64,000 nucleotides of DNA from Paramecium octaurelia (lineage: Eukaryota > Ciliophora > Oligohymenophorea > Peniculida > Parameciidae): NCBI GenBank assembly GCA_905182995.1, contig CAJJDP010000049.1, positions 443,286 to 507,285 on the forward strand, given 5' to 3'. Below the pieces are notes generated by a model that worked only from the letters and a program-made list of their open reading frames with translations, was not told where the DNA came from and did no database searches. The position numbers and the translations under genes are program-made. This document shows positions 1-12,640 of the stretch, in pieces (the stretch's first letter is position 1; the number at the start of each line of letters is the position of its first letter).

Positions 1-37
1 TATTGTTAATATTAATTATTTGATGAAATTTAAAATA

Positions 38-3000
38 ATGATGACCCAAACAATCAAAAAGTTATTTTATTTATCTGCTATTGCTGATCATGATAGGAGT
101 GATAATTTAAGAAGTAGTTGGAATAAAATCAAAATAATCATTTATTTTATCTAAGTAATTTCATTATTGTTTATTGATAACATCAACATTTATTTTGACA
201 ATTACATTCTGATATTGGCTCGATTCATTACATTCCAGCAAATTTAAAATTCATATTATCAGACTCTTGTTCTAATAGCAATTTTGTCAATCCATATAAT
301 CATGTTATTGATGATCTCATTATTACTAAGAATTGTAAAATATTAATATTTATAGCAAGAAATCTAAAATCCTTGTAAAAACTATACAATTTTACTTATC
401 CAATTATGATTGGCTATTCCTAATACCTTCATAAATATTCTGCTTTATAAATTAGTAGTTTGTAATTACAGTCTTAAGCATATTAGTATTGTTTTTAAGT
501 GCTTTTCAATATATCATAAGCATCTATATTTTTCGCAATTCTGGCTTTAAAACCAAGAATGGCAGAGCTAAAAATATAACCTTTGACTTAATTTACTTAT
601 TCATCTTTGAGTCAATCATATTTTTAAGGATTGCAAACTTAGAAATTATAGCAGTAATCAAATATTTTTTTGTAATTGCCATTGTTGTAGTGAAGATATT
701 GGAATTTATAACTACAGAAAAATTTAGCGATAAGACAGTGCAGAGCTTTTATTAGATATGCATTATTATTACATTTGTATTTGTTGTTCAAGAAATATTG
801 ATCCAACTATAAGATTACAAATCAGATCCATATTTATATACAATTCTACTATTATTTCCGGTAATCTATCATTTTATCCTAGTTATTAAACTTTTTTTAT
901 GTAGTAGAATAATCGCACAGACTAGAAGCTGAGTATTTTTATTATAATGCTATTCAACAATTCAATCCGCAGTGTCAAATTAAGGCATATTAATAAATAT
1001 CAAACCATAAGAAAAAATGCTAGAATATTACTTGCCCTTGTTAAGCTCGCATACGACTTGAAAATAAATAAGAAATTATAAAATTTACTGCCCAAATTTT
1101 GAAATTAGAGCAATAATTTTGCTACTTAAAATATATATCATTCTAGATTCAAAATAATAATAAAGGATTTAAAAACTACTTGTAGATTATGAAAGTGGTA
1201 AAATAATAGTAAGATGTTGGGTTCTCTTTTTATGATAAAAAAATGATTCAATCTCTATTGGAAATAGTTTGTGAAAAGACTAAACAATTGTACAAGGAAG
1301 TAATCCCAAATAAGTTTACGGAGGTTGTTTATTCACTTTAGTGGTTTGAATCTAATTGTGACAGGATAAAAGATTAATTATTGATTTTATTAAATACAAA
1401 ATTACGACTATGGTCATAATATGTTACAGATAAAATTGAATCATACTAGGAGATGTTTGAAATGCAAATAAAAATAACATATGAAATAAACAAAATTAGA
1501 TAGGCTTTGAGAGAGTTCTAATACGATATTTAGATGTTTTTAAATTAAGAAATAAATTTAACGCACAACTTATTCTATTAAAGGGTGTCTTAAATTTTAG
1601 AACTATCCTTCTATTCTGTTAATAAATATGTATTAATTGAAAAGAAAATTAAAAAGATAGTTGAATTTGAGTAAGGTCAGGGAGACCTGTTGAATTATTA
1701 AATGTTTGAAAATCAAAAAGCTATGCAACTATTAGTAGTTATTTCTAAACAATAAAGAGGGAGGATTGAGAAAGTTTCAAACAAATGGTTAAACATAGAT
1801 AAATTTGAGCACCTATCAAATATTATGCCTATGCAATTTATTGAGTTACACAATCAACTTCTAGACAACTATTGTAGATTTGGTCCTTCAAAGTCATAGA
1901 TCTTCTAAACATTTATAAAATATGGAGATACACCATTAGTTTCGAAGGTAAAAATATGTCTCAATAATTATCCAAAATATGATCATGAGAAACTCTATTT
2001 GATGGGCACCTTAGTGAAAGATAATATCGAAGAAGATTAAGATTATATCTTAGTTGGATAGGATTTCTAAATCTTAGGATACTCAGAATAATTGTGGTTT
2101 AAAATATTCTAGCATTTAAAGTTTCAAGACGACTTATACGAATTAAGTATATTTTAAATTCTTCCAGAGGTTAAATCAATACTCAAAGAGCATTATGAAA
2201 ACATGCAAAAATACAATCATTAATTTTAAAATCATGAAAAAATTATCAGTCATTAACAAAAGGCTGTCCTATATCTTAATAAGACTATGTGCAAATAAAT
2301 TTTCAATTCAAAGAATCTTTAATAACTTTCACCTTAAGAAAGAATAGATAAAATAGAATAATTAACAAATCATTATAATAATTATGAGAATTGTGAAATA
2401 TAGCTGAATCTGATGTTCAGTGTGACTGAAAATTTGATAAGTTACAATACAAAAGAGAATAAAATCAATTATATATACTATTGGATTACTTTCAATTTCT
2501 AGGAGATAAATACCTTACTGGATAAATAATTTAATTAACAACTATCTTATGAAGTATAAGTATTGGAAGAGAATAAAATCAAAAAGATTTAGTAAAATAA
2601 TAATTTATATTAGATTTAATTAAGTTAAGATCAATGAAAGTGTTGCGAAAACTTCATCTTCTATGCAAAAAAGCAATTTAGAGATTTTATCATTTCAATA
2701 AGTTATTGGTATTGTTAGATAATTGACTGCTTACAGATTATTAATGTTACTGTCTGCATCATATATTTTATGGACAATTATTGCCTTCATTCTCCTTTTT
2801 TAATAAATTCAAAAGAAAGAACTTTAATAAACATAATGTTTTGAATAACTAGATTATAGCACATCCTTCCTCGATGGGTATGGAAGAGCCATGATCGCTT
2901 CAAGACATGTTATCTATCTTAGAGATTTCAATAAGTTTCTGACTTCTTATAACTTATACCCTATTGATTCATAAACTATTATTAATGTAACATCTGTAGA

Positions 3001-4616
3001 TAAAATATCGTTTTCACTGTACATCTATAAATAATCAATTGAAGAATTGGTATAATTTTATTAAAAGGAAACTGCTAAACTCAAACTTTACGATCGGCAA
3101 AACCAATCAGTTGATTTAATCAGAATTAATTTTTACAAGAATTAGACAGAAATCTAAACTATTCTATCGTTGTCTTAATATTATAAAATTATGCTTCAAA
3201 CATTATACATGGCAATTAAAAGTTTTGCTAAAGATCCGACTCTGTATCTGATAGGGACCACTGACACATGGGCATAGTAAAAATATATATATTCTTTTAA
3301 GAGTAAACACTAGATCTATTTTATACTTTAACTTCAAAAGAGTTGCAAATATTACTTTAAATTTTATGAAACAATGTTAAATTGATGATAAACAGATAAA
3401 CGATCAATTGGATTTCAATTTAAATGCGTTGTTGATAATAATATATTCAATGATTTTAGTGCAAATAATTCTCTTTATAATCTTATATTCTGCTATTAAA
3501 AAGAAATAACGCTTTGTTTTATCTTTGTTTTGTAGAACGAGTTTGAATGAAGGAATAGAGGAGATTGCCTTTATACAGAAGTTATTAAATATTGTAAAGA
3601 ATTCAAAACTTTGGTTTGGTCTCTATGAATACGATGACGAAGATGAAAATAAAATAACCAGATCATACAGTGGTAGAGCTATGAAGTCTCACATCTCTCA
3701 TCATTTATCCTCTCGAGTACTTTTGAAGTTGATAATTCCCTTAGTAATTATATCTTATGGATCCTTTTTGACTTTACATATGAATTACGTTGATTATTCA
3801 ATCAATTTATCTCCTATTGTAAGTGCTGCTCTTAAAACACAATACATTCGTTTACTATTTTTGGATACAATTAACAATTGGGATGTCTATGTAAATAAGA
3901 AATTCTATGAATCGATGATTGCAATCTAACCTACTGCTACAGGTCGATACAAGATTACGAGCTAAAATATTAACCATGGATATCAACTCTTGAGGCTAAT
4001 AAATGTAGATGTGGATGCTCTGATAGCTAATCTCTAAGAATTATAGAGCGAACCATTCTCTAGTATGATTTATTCACAAACCTTAACTGTCGATTCAAAT
4101 AGTTTGTTGGGTCAAGATATTTGTTTGATGGAAATGTTTAATTGCAATATGAATGAAACAGTGTATAAAGAAAGAGTTCATTATTAGCAGATGTATGCGA
4201 TATATGAAGTTGGCATTATCAATTTATTCAAGTAATCAATTTCAGTGATGAATTAAAATGATTTTTTTAGTTTGAACGAGAATTATGATATTATCAATGC
4301 ATTTGAAAGATTAGAGAAATCATAGGAATACTTTTTTTATTTTCTTTGGGGATTTGATGCATTCTTATATCAGATGAGATTATTTTCAGAATTCTTTATT
4401 GATCTCTCAAAGACTCAACTATAAGATTTATCATTTAACATATACATTATATTCTATCTATTTTCCATAGTAACCACCTCATCTCTAGCGATGATTCTGT
4501 TGTTTGGAAACATTGCTATCCAAAAAGAATTTATACATACTTTAGAAATGCTCTACCAAATTCCAAAACAAACAATAATTAACAAATAGTTAGGTCGACA
4601 AATAAAACTTTTATGA
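38..4616 (+). CDS. TmcB/Tmc-like multi-pass membrane protein (intron structure unresolved)
   Basis: Large polytopic protein of the ciliate TmcB-like (tiny macrocysts) family. The N-terminal third (to about 900) is a run of hydrophobic helices. A soluble middle (about 1200-2200) has the family pattern, with MPMQFIELHNQLLDNY near 1830 followed by a PAS-like stretch ending QDFQILGYSEQLW near 2060-2100. The C-terminal part (3525-4616) has membrane segments around 3720 and 4440 and ends at TGA 4614-4616. The open frame changes between segments (frame of 38, then that of 489, later that of 3525), so several short introns or some frameshifts must exist and I could not place all of them. The start at 38 is the first ATG of the hydrophobic run and may be wrong. 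The family call is from pattern memory; function is unknown. Confidence 0.6.
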
Positions 4617-4732
4617 TTCATGTATTATTAAATCAACTTAAAACAGAACTATTCAATTATTCAAAATAATCTTAATTAAATTAATAAAATTGATATCTAT
4701 AAATCATTCTTAATCAGTTTCTTATGTTATAA

Positions 4733-5407
4733 TCAGGCAATTCTGAGGTGATGTAAGAACTTTCTCAGTATTACACTCTGTAGGTCTAATTGCTATAATC
4801 GTAATAAATACATTTATTTATTTGCTATTTTAGATTGCAACAACGTTGTATTTCTTTGAGTTTTCCTTGTTAACTTCAAAGATGGTTGAGGAGCCCCTGG
4901 ATCAAGACTTAATTAATGTTTTAAGATATGGTTGTCACTCTCTCTCGTCAAGAAATTTAGACTAGACATTCTTTTGAATTACGTTTTTCTTTCATTGATT
5001 TGTAAATTGAGATTTTCATACTGTAATTTTTCCATTTTATTACGTTCCTCTTGTAAAATTTTAAAATCATTAAAATCTCTATTAAATTTTATATCTTGAT
5101 TTTTAACCACTGTGAACCTCTTCTAGACTTTGACTAATATTCCTCTCATTGAAGACATTTTTTCAAATTCTTATTTTCTTTTTTTTTCTTCTCTTATTCC
5201 TATAATTTGATCCAGCAATTCCTTCCTTTAAGTCTAATTTTCAAGAAATCTTAAGGACTAAGATACCTAACTAGGATCGAATGGATTTTAAAGCATGTCT
5301 ATAGCCTTTGAAACCATAAGTTTATTTCTTTTAAGCTTTTGCAATTGAAGTTTTTATGAAAAATTGTGTTTAGTAGAAGATGATTGAGTTAAAAAATGTT
5401 TGATCAT
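4733..5407 (-). CDS. coiled-coil hypothetical protein
   Basis: Single-exon frame of 224 residues on the minus strand from ATG at 5407 to TGA at 4733, open only when TAA/TAG are read as Gln. It begins MIKHFLTQSSSTKHNF and is strongly basic and charged. A Lys/Glu-rich coiled-coil-like middle (roughly residues 70-140, including REEKKRKQEFEKM) is followed by a Ser/Pro/Leu tail. I recognise no domain. It converges on the membrane protein gene upstream (116-base gap). A plus-strand frame through 4740-4977 encodes a hydrophobic stretch but is the shadow of this gene. Likely cytoskeletal or basal-body associated by composition only, which is a guess. Confidence 0.7.
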
Positions 5408-5602
5408 TTTTATAAATTAATGATTAATTAAATTTCATTAACTTTATATTTATCTTCTTGGCTAAAATATAAAGGAAAAATCTAAATTTAATAAGGTTAT
5501 CTCAATCAAATAACTGTTTATTTATCATTAATACAGAAATATAGTTTTACCAGAATAAATTATTAATTAAACAACTTTTAACGACATTATTAAAATTATT
5601 TT

Positions 5603-6475
5603 ATGTCACAACAGCAATCTATCCAAAAATCAGCCACTCAATCAACTCTTCGAACTTTTACAGATTATGGAGGGTAGTAACGATTAGTCAATTATGCAAA
5701 TTTGTAAAGAAATCTCTCTCCTCAGGCTGAATTATGTCTTGCAAAGGATTACAATTCCAAAATTAATAAATATGTGTATGTCTTATAAAATATTGTAGAA
5801 AACAAGAAAAGACTGCATGTACATTACCCTCTGAGTGTGATAAAAAAACCATTGACATGTGTAAAGAAAATTTAAATAAAATTGCAACTCTTTAAAAAAA
5901 CAATCCCACACTCAAACCCAGTGACCCCATAACTTAAGAAAGCAAGCCCTTAAATGAAAACAAGAGTCACATAATCAAAACTCCCTTGAGTGATGTAGAT
6001 AACTTATGGAATTTCCATAATAACCCTGTAGCTCCAAGATAAAATCCAAATTCTAAGGTTAATTACTAAACATAGTAACCTGATTGGAAGCCTAGTTAAA
6101 AATCAATCCAACCTGCTCCTGCAAAAACAAAGGATCTTTTTGAAAAAAGGGAACTCAAAGTTGCTGAGTTAAAACCTACAGATAGAAATCCAATTTTAGA
6201 GGATAATTAAGGAAAGCAATATGGAAAGCATGAGTCTTATGGAAAATCAGATCATTTAGAATGCAAAAAATTACTTTCAAATGGCTATGGTTAAGAGCTG
6301 AAATACAAAGAGGAGGTAATAATAATTTATTTATTTTTAGAAAAATATGGCTTAGAAACCAAATTCATTTCAATAATCTGAAAGAACGTTCAATTATTCT
6401 TCTGTAAATTAAGGTGATTATAGAAAGAAACCATCAGAATTTGAAAATAGAAACACATTTTTTACTAGAAGATGA
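5603..6475 (+). CDS. hypothetical low-complexity protein, two introns
   Basis: A 274-residue protein whose three exons close exactly when two short introns are removed, 5776-5798 (23 nt) and 6316-6340 (25 nt), both GTA...TAG. It starts MSQQQSIQKSATQST and is rich in Gln, Asn, Lys and Pro throughout, ending in NTFFTRR. There are no membrane segments and no recognised domain; it is probably largely disordered. It diverges from the coiled-coil gene at 4733-5407, sharing a 195-base AT-rich spacer, and ends 40 bases before the next minus-strand gene. Clean splicing supports a real gene; its role is unknown. Confidence 0.75.
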
Positions 6476-6515
6476 ATAGAATTATGTATAACTATTATAA
6501 ATATCATATTATAAT

Positions 6516-7660
6516 TCATTATTCATCAAAGAGACTAATTAGCTTTTTTTATTGTTGATCTATTATATCAATTTTGAAGATATCATTCAGAAGATCTTTG
6601 TAGCACTTTAAGATCACGATTAAATCAGCATCTATCGCTTGAAGAGAGGATGAAAGTGATTAAATCCTAACTAAATTTTCATTCTGCATTTATAAGCAAT
6701 GCTCGATTTTATTTTAAATCTCTATATTTTAAGATTCTTGAGTCTCTTTTAATTTATGCATGGTATTATTGATCTCGCTATATAGTTGGAAGCAATTACG
6801 TGATTTCTTTCGATTACTAATGTAAATGTGAAATCAAAGCCTTCTAACTCTCAGTAATTTCAATATATTGTTATTGTAAATTGTTGGCACTAAATGACAT
6901 AAACTTTTCATTAAGGGCCTTGATAGTCTTTTCTAACTTTTGATTGTTGGTATTATATTGATCCTAGAATTCTCTGGTCAATTTAACATAATTATCCTCA
7001 TTTGTTCTGAGTCTTTTTTCTAAGGCTGCTATCTTATTATTGTCGGACACCGCCTACTATGAAATGTTGGGAATGATGACTAATTAAGAATCTCAATTAG
7101 AATTTACCCGAATTTTATTTAGATGCTGACCTCCGACCTTGAGGACTTTTCATTTTATCTTAGGCACTCATAATACTGACATTATCATTTTAAACGAAGG
7201 AGACTTAACTTTAATTGCGAAGTAGTCCACTTGTGTCATTATTTGAATCGTCTTTTTTTGAATAACTTTTATTTCTGTTTGGACTATTTGGACTAGCCTA
7301 AATATATTGTAATTTCTATAGATGAGTATTGAGTTCGGTTAGATTGTCTCTATTATCAAGTCTTTCCTAAAATTCTGTCAGTTTTGCTTCAATTGATATG
7401 ATGATTTGTTTGAAGATGAGTCCACTTACATTGTCATCATCTTTGAGAGAGTTAGCCAATTCAACTATTTCAATCAAACAATTCTATTGAACTTTATTTT
7501 CTATAGGAACAGGCTAGATTATGAGTTATTTTGATGCCTCAAACCCATTTGACTCATTGGTAATCTCTTTCTTTGAATTGGATGATTAATTAGTAAGACT
7601 GGCTTTTGGTTTTGGAGCAGACTTTCCAGGTTTCCTAGCTGATTGAATCTATTATTTCAT
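6516..7660 (-). CDS. coiled-coil protein, two introns
   Basis: A 364-residue minus-strand gene. The N-terminal 50 residues are basic and Ser/Pro-rich (RKPGKSAPKPKASL). The middle is Ser/Asn-rich, and the C-terminal half is heptad-like (KLTREFQDQYN, KLEKTIKALNEKF, ALISHLHQQSKEIT), ending LISLFDEQ. Introns are 7080-7107 (28 nt) and 6778-6799 (22 nt); removing both is needed to reach the TGA at 6516 and makes the length a multiple of three. The charged helical C-terminus and absence of membrane segments suggest a structural or basal-body type protein, but no family is recognised. The next gene upstream on the same strand (kinase) ends 77 bases away. Confidence 0.75.
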
Positions 7661-7736
7661 TTTGATTATTGCTTTATAATATAATAATTATTTATAATTA
7701 GCCAACCATTCTATGAAACCACTTATAAATATATAT

Positions 7737-9325
7737 TCAAAATTAATCTTCTGTTATTTCATCTACTTCTTTAATTTAAAGGTCTCCGAACATATTTTTC
7801 ATAGAATTGAAAGGCTTCTTAGGAGCTACTTATTAATCCTATTGAGGAGCATATCTGGATTAAGTCAAAGAACCATCATAAGGCAAAACATCAATACTTT
7901 TATCTAGATGAGCACCTAATTAAGTAAGGAATTTATTGGTATTGTTATTATTATTCGAGTTATTTTATTCATCCTTCATTTCGATACTACTTTAGATTGT
8001 ACAAAAATTATCAAGTTATTCTTAATGAGACAATTTATCTAAATAATTATGATTCAATTACTTGATGAGCCACTAAATTAAAATCCAAAACTTTTATCTA
8101 GCAATTCTTATTTAGATCCTAATTTACTCATGAGTGCTGTGCTACTGCTAATTGAATTCATCAATTAAATAAAGCCACAATTACCTCCATGCTTCTAAAT
8201 GATATGAACATCAGTAAAGCTGTTGAGTAATTCATTTATCATAATTTCATCCTCCTTATTATCATTTTAACTACTTTACAGTTTTGAAATAACATTTCCC
8301 CATTATTAGTCATCTAACCTTAAACTAGACTGCAATGATCTGCATTTACAACAGCCATCTTAAGCTGTATTCAATTTATTCAAAAATGCCATCACATCCT
8401 AAATAGTGCAAATTTCGAAAAAAGGATGTCTCAAAGCTGCTTCAACAGAAATTCTCTCGTTTTTATTTGGATTCAACATTGAAATAATTAAATTGCTTAA
8501 GGGTTGTTCAAGTGTATTTAACTATTCTTAAAATGTCCACTAATTTGAGTTTGCCAGCAACTCAATAAAATCATGTAATTCATTTGAGTGCAACGGCAAT
8601 TTTTAGAAAATGCACTAGTAAGTAATCACTCCTATTGCCCAAACATCAACCTCTTTTGAATAACTGGCTTTATGATATATTTCTGGAGCACAATAAAAAA
8701 TATTTCCTGTTTTTGTTAGCATTTCAATTTCCTATCCTTTTGATAAAAACCTTCTTGATACTCCAAAATCAACTATTTTTACATTCGGAGGCTAACTATT
8801 CTCTTCTAAATTGACCAAAATGTTGTCTGGCTTTAAATCTCTATGGCATATTCCTTTAGAATGAGCATGTTGGATGCCCAAAAGGAGTTGCTTAATCACA
8901 ACCTTTAATTCTTCTGAAGTGAGAGATCGTTTTTTAATTATACTTTCTAAACTTGGAAACTTACAATACTCCATAACTAAATATGAAGTTTCCATCTTTT
9001 CATTGATATAAAGTTCTATGTCTTGGGCAATGTTTGGATGTCTAAGACACCTCGTATTGTTAAATGTTCTTCTCACATTGTTCTGAATTTCTTGATCCCC
9101 AGATCTTACTATTTTTACAGCATAGATATCTTCTGAGTTTTTCTTCTTTGCTGTCTTTACGACTGCGTGTGCTCCTTGCCCTTGAAAAATATGGCTAAAT
9201 CTTATACCTAAAGTGAAAAGACATTAGTAATTGTCTTCAAATTTCTTACATTCTTCTGGTTCATTGAGCTCAATGTCAGGAACGTCGTCACTAAATTGAA
9301 TCTAAGCTTTTAATCTATTCGCCAT
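7737..9325 (-). CDS. serine/threonine protein kinase
   Basis: A 521-residue kinase, two exons, intron 8039-8061 (23 nt). Kinase landmarks in order are a glycine loop GQGAHAVV near residue 50, catalytic lysine in YAVKIV, HRDLKPDN near 160, DFG in KIVDFGVSRRF near 185, APE in FYCAPEIYHKASYS near 212, and VDVWAIGVITY. The order and spacing fit a CAMK/AGC-like active kinase, and no key residue is missing. The roughly 200-residue C-terminal tail is Gln/Asn/Ser-rich with no recognised regulatory domain and no calcium-binding EF hands. The start codon lies 17 bases from the divergent start of the next gene at 9343, so both promoters must overlap their neighbours. Substrates are unknown. Confidence 0.92.
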
Positions 9326-9342
9326 TAAAATAATTAACTTAA

Positions 9343-10416
9343 ATGCTCACAAAAGTAAAGAGTAATGCCATTACAGTACATCCATTCGTAAATTGTAAAT
9401 CAATGACCCCAAACACCAATGAAAGACCAAAGACAGATAGAATTAAGCCAAAATATCTTATTTCTGATAAAACAGCAGATACATTAACTTCATCAATCAC
9501 CACATTGTTTCATCCCCCAATGCCTGAAACAAAGAATTTGGGTGTCACTCGACCAGCTACTGACAAATATTTCTACAAATTTCTCAGTCCACATAGAAGA
9601 TTTTCAGAAAAAAAAAATGGGAATAAAAATACATCTCCTTAAAATGATATTTGTACTCCATTTAAAGTCTCTAGTGATATGGAATCTTTTCGAAATTCAG
9701 TCTAAAACATTGACAATGATTAATTCTCAATGTCCCAATCAGGAACTTCAAATAAAGATCACTAAAATTATCTTAAAAAGGTGTTTTGTAACTCTCACTA
9801 GAAACCAAAATCACTAAATATCAGACAACAAGAAAAGATTGAATCCAATAAACATTATGATATTCCAGATGAGGAATTGGTTGACCTAAATTAGGAATAA
9901 GACCATTTAGAATCTCTTGAGAATCAAGGCAATTTCATTTAGAATCACATTTAAGAAGATCCTGAATAAATCACTTTTTAATTTTAGAACCCAATAGGAA
10001 CTCCAAAAATGCCTTAAGAACATGATTAACAACAAGATCAAGGCATTTTCGAAATACAAAAGTTTGATTCTATCTAAACAATTGAATGTTACGTCAAATA
10101 ATTTAGAGTAAAAATCAAAAAGACTATAATATTAAATTAAACTTAAAATTAGAAACCAGAAATTAAACAAAACTAAATTTCTGAAATTTTATCAAATATT
10201 CAAACAGAAATGATTCAACCAAATAATTACCTTTAACAATAATAAGAATTGGAGGACACGGTGTTTAATTAAGCAAAGAGTGAAATACTAAACCCATTGA
10301 AAATTGAACAAAAAGTCTCAACTCTTAATACCAAGAAGGGGAGGTTCTAAATGTTATTTTTATTTCATTTTCTGATTGTGATTTTATTAATCATATTTTA
10401 TACTCTAATAGTATGA
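9343..10416 (+). CDS. tail-anchored hypothetical protein
   Basis: Single exon, 357 residues, MLTKVKSNAITVHPF to TGA 10414-10416. The long N-terminal part is polar, disordered-looking and Gln/Asn/Glu-rich, with the last 20 residues (MLFLFHFLIVILLIIFYTL) strongly hydrophobic and directly before the end. Preceding Lys/Arg (TKKGRF) gives a positive-inside flank. This is the layout of a tail-anchored membrane protein with its bulk in the cytosol; the partner and organelle are unknown. It diverges from the kinase (17 bases) and converges on the SOSS-B-like gene with a 12-base gap. Two shorter frames that overlap it in other phases are shadows. Confidence 0.72.
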
Positions 10417-10428
10417 TAATAATTAACT

Positions 10429-10818
10429 TCAAGTTTAAGTGGTTTATTAATCATTGCCCCAATTTTTTAAACTATGATTAGGGTAGGTTGAATATTGAAG
10501 ATCAAACTCACTCACTTTTTTGAATATACCATTCTTACCTACAATGCTTTTCATAATTACCTTAATGAATATTCATCATTCCTTTAAAAAGATTTGTGTA
10601 GGCACCAACCATTACACATACATCTCCTGGAGATATGACTGATTCATCCATATCATGCACATTCAAAAATGCACTCCCAGTCTCATCTGCAATCCAATAT
10701 TTTGTGATTTTCTTATAAGTCTTTGTGATTTGAGTTTCGACTTTTTTTAATACAATGAACCTGATAATATCGAAGAATTTACTTACTTGAATTCTAAGTT
10801 CTTTTAGGTAGGGTACAT
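10429..10818 (-). CDS. SOSS complex subunit B-like single-stranded DNA-binding protein (OB fold)
   Basis: A 113-residue protein with two introns, 10761-10786 (26 nt) and 10539-10560 (22 nt). The spliced product aligns from memory with human SOSS-B1/NABP along most of its length: KNLEFKFIVLKKVE at the start, IADETGSAFLNVHD, then PGDVCVMVGAYTNLFKGMM, and IFKKVSEFDLQYSTYPN near the end. These match the family blocks for the OB-fold strands, including the PGD and YxxxFKG motifs. The family binds single-stranded DNA in homologous recombination repair with INTS3-type partners. Start ATG at 10816-10818 gives MYPTQKNLEF, shorter at the N-terminus than the human protein by about ten residues. The protein is small and basic, with no membrane segment. 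Confidence 0.85.
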
Positions 10819-10899
10819 ACTCTTGATTTGATTTTCGAATTTTTGCTTAAAGAGAATGGAATTGAGTTATTCGAACACTTATTAATTAATCATTTAATT

Positions 10900-12439
10900 A
10901 TGATATATATTATATTAGGAATACTTGCTCTAATCTATTTTATCACTCAACCACTCATTGTGGTTATCTATTTCAAAATAAAGTACGGTAAAAGGGTGAT
11001 CATTCAATATGCCCCTATGTTGGGACTACTACGTACTCTAAGTCAATCCAGAGCAATCAATGGAGATGCATTTCAAGCCTTATCTGTATTGATAAAAAAT
11101 AATCGATAAGCAGACATTCTAGTTACTAATTTATTATTTCGACCATTAATCGTATTCTTAAAACCAAATTACTACAAAATATTCATGCAATAACATGAAG
11201 CATATACCAAATTCCCCATGATAGTCGACAAGAGATTAGTATCAAAGGGAATGCTTATGGAAGGGGGAGCAAAGTGGAAATAACAAAGAAAGCTTTTAGG
11301 AGCTCATTTTGAATACAACAAGCTCATCAATCTCATACCAATGATAAATGATGTGGCTGAAAAGAAATTGTCTGGTCTCCCAAACTCAATATTTCCAGCT
11401 ATGAACTTAGCATCTTCAATCACAGGTGAAGTCGTTCTTAGGGCCTTTTTTGGAGAGGATATTGCCAAGTTAAGTCTTAATGGACAAGATCCTTCATTAT
11501 GTGTCACTCAATTAATCACTAGATTTGGATAATTAATAACTGAATCCCGCTTCTTTCAAATAAAGAGAGCTTTACTTGAAGAAAAAGTATTCAGTCTATT
11601 TCCCAGAAAAGTAGAAAAAGATCTATTCGAACTTAATACCATTATGCTTGATCACATGAAAAAGGCAATTTAAGGCAGAATGGAAAAGTTAAAAAATTGT
11701 AAAGACTTTGTACATCAGGATTATCTGGATATATATTTAGATGCATATCTAAACAAAAATGATTAAATGGATCCTCCTATCACAGAAGATGAAATTTTAT
11801 AATAATCCATAACACTTTATTTTGCAGGAACTGAAACTACAGCTAATTTAGTAACAACAGCTTGTTATTTCTTGGCTGAAAATCCACATCTTTAATAAGA
11901 AATTTATTAAGAAATTCTTGAGGTCCTGAATGGAGAATCAATAGTAACTGCTAAACATCTATAAAATTTATAAAAAGTTACAGGATTTTTAATGGAATGC
12001 CTTCGATTAAAACCTGTGGCTCCTATGTTGATATCCAAGAAAGCTTTATAGGATGTATACATTCTGGATATATTCATTAAAAAAGGTATATATATATTAT
12101 TATTAATGAATAGGATGGTATGTCAATTATATGGTATTGTCTAATGCATAAAACTAGAACTACTTTCCAAATCCAAAATAAATAGATATTACAAGGTGGA
12201 AATCTGATGGAACTTTAAAGGATTCAACCATTGATCCCTTTGCTTTTGTACCCTTTTCAGCTGGAGGCAGGAATTGTATAGGTTAATATCTTGCGTTGAT
12301 TGAGAGTAAAATTGTTATTTCTAAAATCCTGATGAAATATAGGTTGAAATTAAATGAAAAACTCATAAAAACAGAATGGATAGCTAAAATCACTTATGGC
12401 TTATCAAATCAAGATTACATAACATGGGAGGCAAGATGA
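10900..12439 (+). CDS. cytochrome P450 monooxygenase
   Basis: A 503-residue P450 with one intron, 12086-12113 (28 nt). An N-terminal hydrophobic anchor (MIYIILGILALIYFITQPL) would place it in the ER membrane. Family motifs are present and in order: helix I with AGTETTA near residue 309, the K-helix ExxR as ECLRLKP near 365, and the heme-binding loop FSAGGRNCIG near 442-451 with the cysteine ligand. The catalytic machinery looks complete. The protein would use a heme-thiolate with electrons from a reductase to oxidise a small lipophilic substrate; the substrate cannot be told from sequence. The first in-frame ATG is 10900; the frame is open upstream but has only TTG. The length is normal for the family. 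Confidence 0.95.
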
Positions 12440-12640
12440 TTAGTTTGTTTAATATTTTAATGTTTAAATTTCAATTTTTTTTCAATACTCCTTATAAGGT
12501 ACAATACAAAACCTTAGAGTAATTGTAAATTCCAAAATAATTCATTTTAATTAATTATTAATAAAAAGAGAATTTTCTAAAACTATTAATGCAGACTATT
12601 AAACATCTTACTGTCTTTCATAGAATTAGACTAAGTCACA
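12440..12640. other. AT-rich intergenic spacer
   Basis: About 200 bases of AT-rich sequence between the P450 and the doubtful gene downstream. No ORF, hairpin or repeat that I would defend. Confidence 0.6.

Noticed and set aside
4640..4977. Hydrophobic plus-strand frame that could extend the TmcB-like protein past 4616
   Set aside because: The minus strand has a continuous frame over the same bases from ATG 5407 to TGA 4733, so this hydrophobic frame is its shadow.
7713..7907. Small plus-strand frame with a basic hydrophobic protein
   Set aside because: It is antisense to the C-terminal part of the protein kinase gene.
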